Shown here: piece by piece, positions 63,790-64,000 of the stretch
Numbering within the stretch: position 1 is the stretch's first letter
Layout of the letters: the number at the start of each line of letters is the position of its first letter
NCBI GenBank assembly: GCA_023238725.1
Contig: CM041531.1
Location: 19,118,643-19,182,642 of the forward strand
From: Scortum barcoo
Lineage: Eukaryota > Chordata > Actinopteri > Centrarchiformes > Terapontidae
Length of the DNA: 64,000 bases
Direction of reading: 5' to 3'
Position numbers and translations under genes: made by a program
Notes under the pieces: model-generated
What the model was told of the DNA's origin: nothing
The model's database searches: none
The model's input: only the letters and a program-made list of their open reading frames with translations

Positions 63790-64000
63790 CGTCACAAGAG
63801 TTTACTTTGGTTGAATGAACTTCATGTGATCTTTTAATTCATCCAATTGTCGCTGTTGCCCTGGAAAACAGGGCTGTAATTTTGGCCCCGGCATTGATAA
63901 GTTTTTCACTTAGCATTGAGAGGATTAAATCAATTATGTTGATTCTGTATTTACTGCTTGCATGCCCACAGTCGTTTGTAATTAGCTTATTGCTTTTGAT
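63790..64000. promoter_or_regulatory. Candidate conserved noncoding element O, cut by window edge
   Basis: TTTTAATTCATCCAATTG, GGATTAAATCAATTATG and GTAATTAGC (TAATTAG 63979-63985) crowd into 160 bp of unique sequence and probably continue past the right edge. Confidence 0.4.

Noticed and set aside
22668..64000. Search for rpgrip1l, fto, irx3, tox3 or sall1 exons next to aktip
   Set aside because: No open frame shows C2 domain, dioxygenase, TALE homeodomain, HMG box or zinc-finger signatures.

Overview
This window is nuclear DNA from a ray-finned fish, probably a percomorph teleost. Genes are broken into short exons with GT/AG junctions, and CpG-rich promoters, dinucleotide and GATA/GACA microsatellites and several interspersed repeat families familiar from teleost genomes are present. 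Nothing prokaryotic, viral or plasmid-like was seen. Two protein genes can be read, both on the minus strand.

Layout. (1) 1-7710 is intron of chd9, with a 110-bp GA microsatellite near 3.7 kb and no recognisable exon. (2) 7715-9283 is the large first coding exon of chd9, a CHD-family chromatin remodeller; it encodes 523 residues including a glutamine-rich tract. Its untranslated leader continues to a splice acceptor at 9391. (3) 9392 to about 14.5 kb is the upstream chd9 intron. It holds an odd indel-riddled tandem-duplication patch (10.54-11.14 kb) and a repeat copy. (4) 13.15-15.07 kb is the CpG-rich chd9 promoter and candidate leader exons. (5) About 15.65-22.6 kb is the complete aktip (FTS) gene: nine coding exons, 888 nt, 295 residues, with a noncoding first exon and a CCAAT-containing promoter. 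(6) 22.7-64.0 kb is a 41-kb gene desert. Its long non-repetitive stretches are rich in homeodomain-type, GATA, TCF and E-box cores and look like conserved developmental regulatory elements, with old repeats in a few places.

The genes are unrelated in function: chd9 is an ATP-dependent remodeller, aktip an inactive E2-like subunit of the FTS-Hook-FHIP trafficking complex. They sit head to tail with less than about 1.2 kb between the aktip 3' end and the chd9 promoter. In human 16q12.2 the order is CHD9-RBL2-AKTIP-RPGRIP1L-FTO-IRX3 with CHD9 and AKTIP on opposite strands, so this locus has been rearranged: no rbl2 lies between the two genes and no rpgrip1l lies within 41 kb upstream of aktip.

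I found no wholly new biological system. The most useful unusual items are the 10.5-11.1 kb duplication patch (possible assembly artefact), an 82-nt hairpin at 49.75 kb, the uORF-laden aktip leader with a NAGNAG acceptor, the compound chd9 promoter, and the regulatory-looking desert. The CNE calls are judged by eye and need alignment to other fish genomes.
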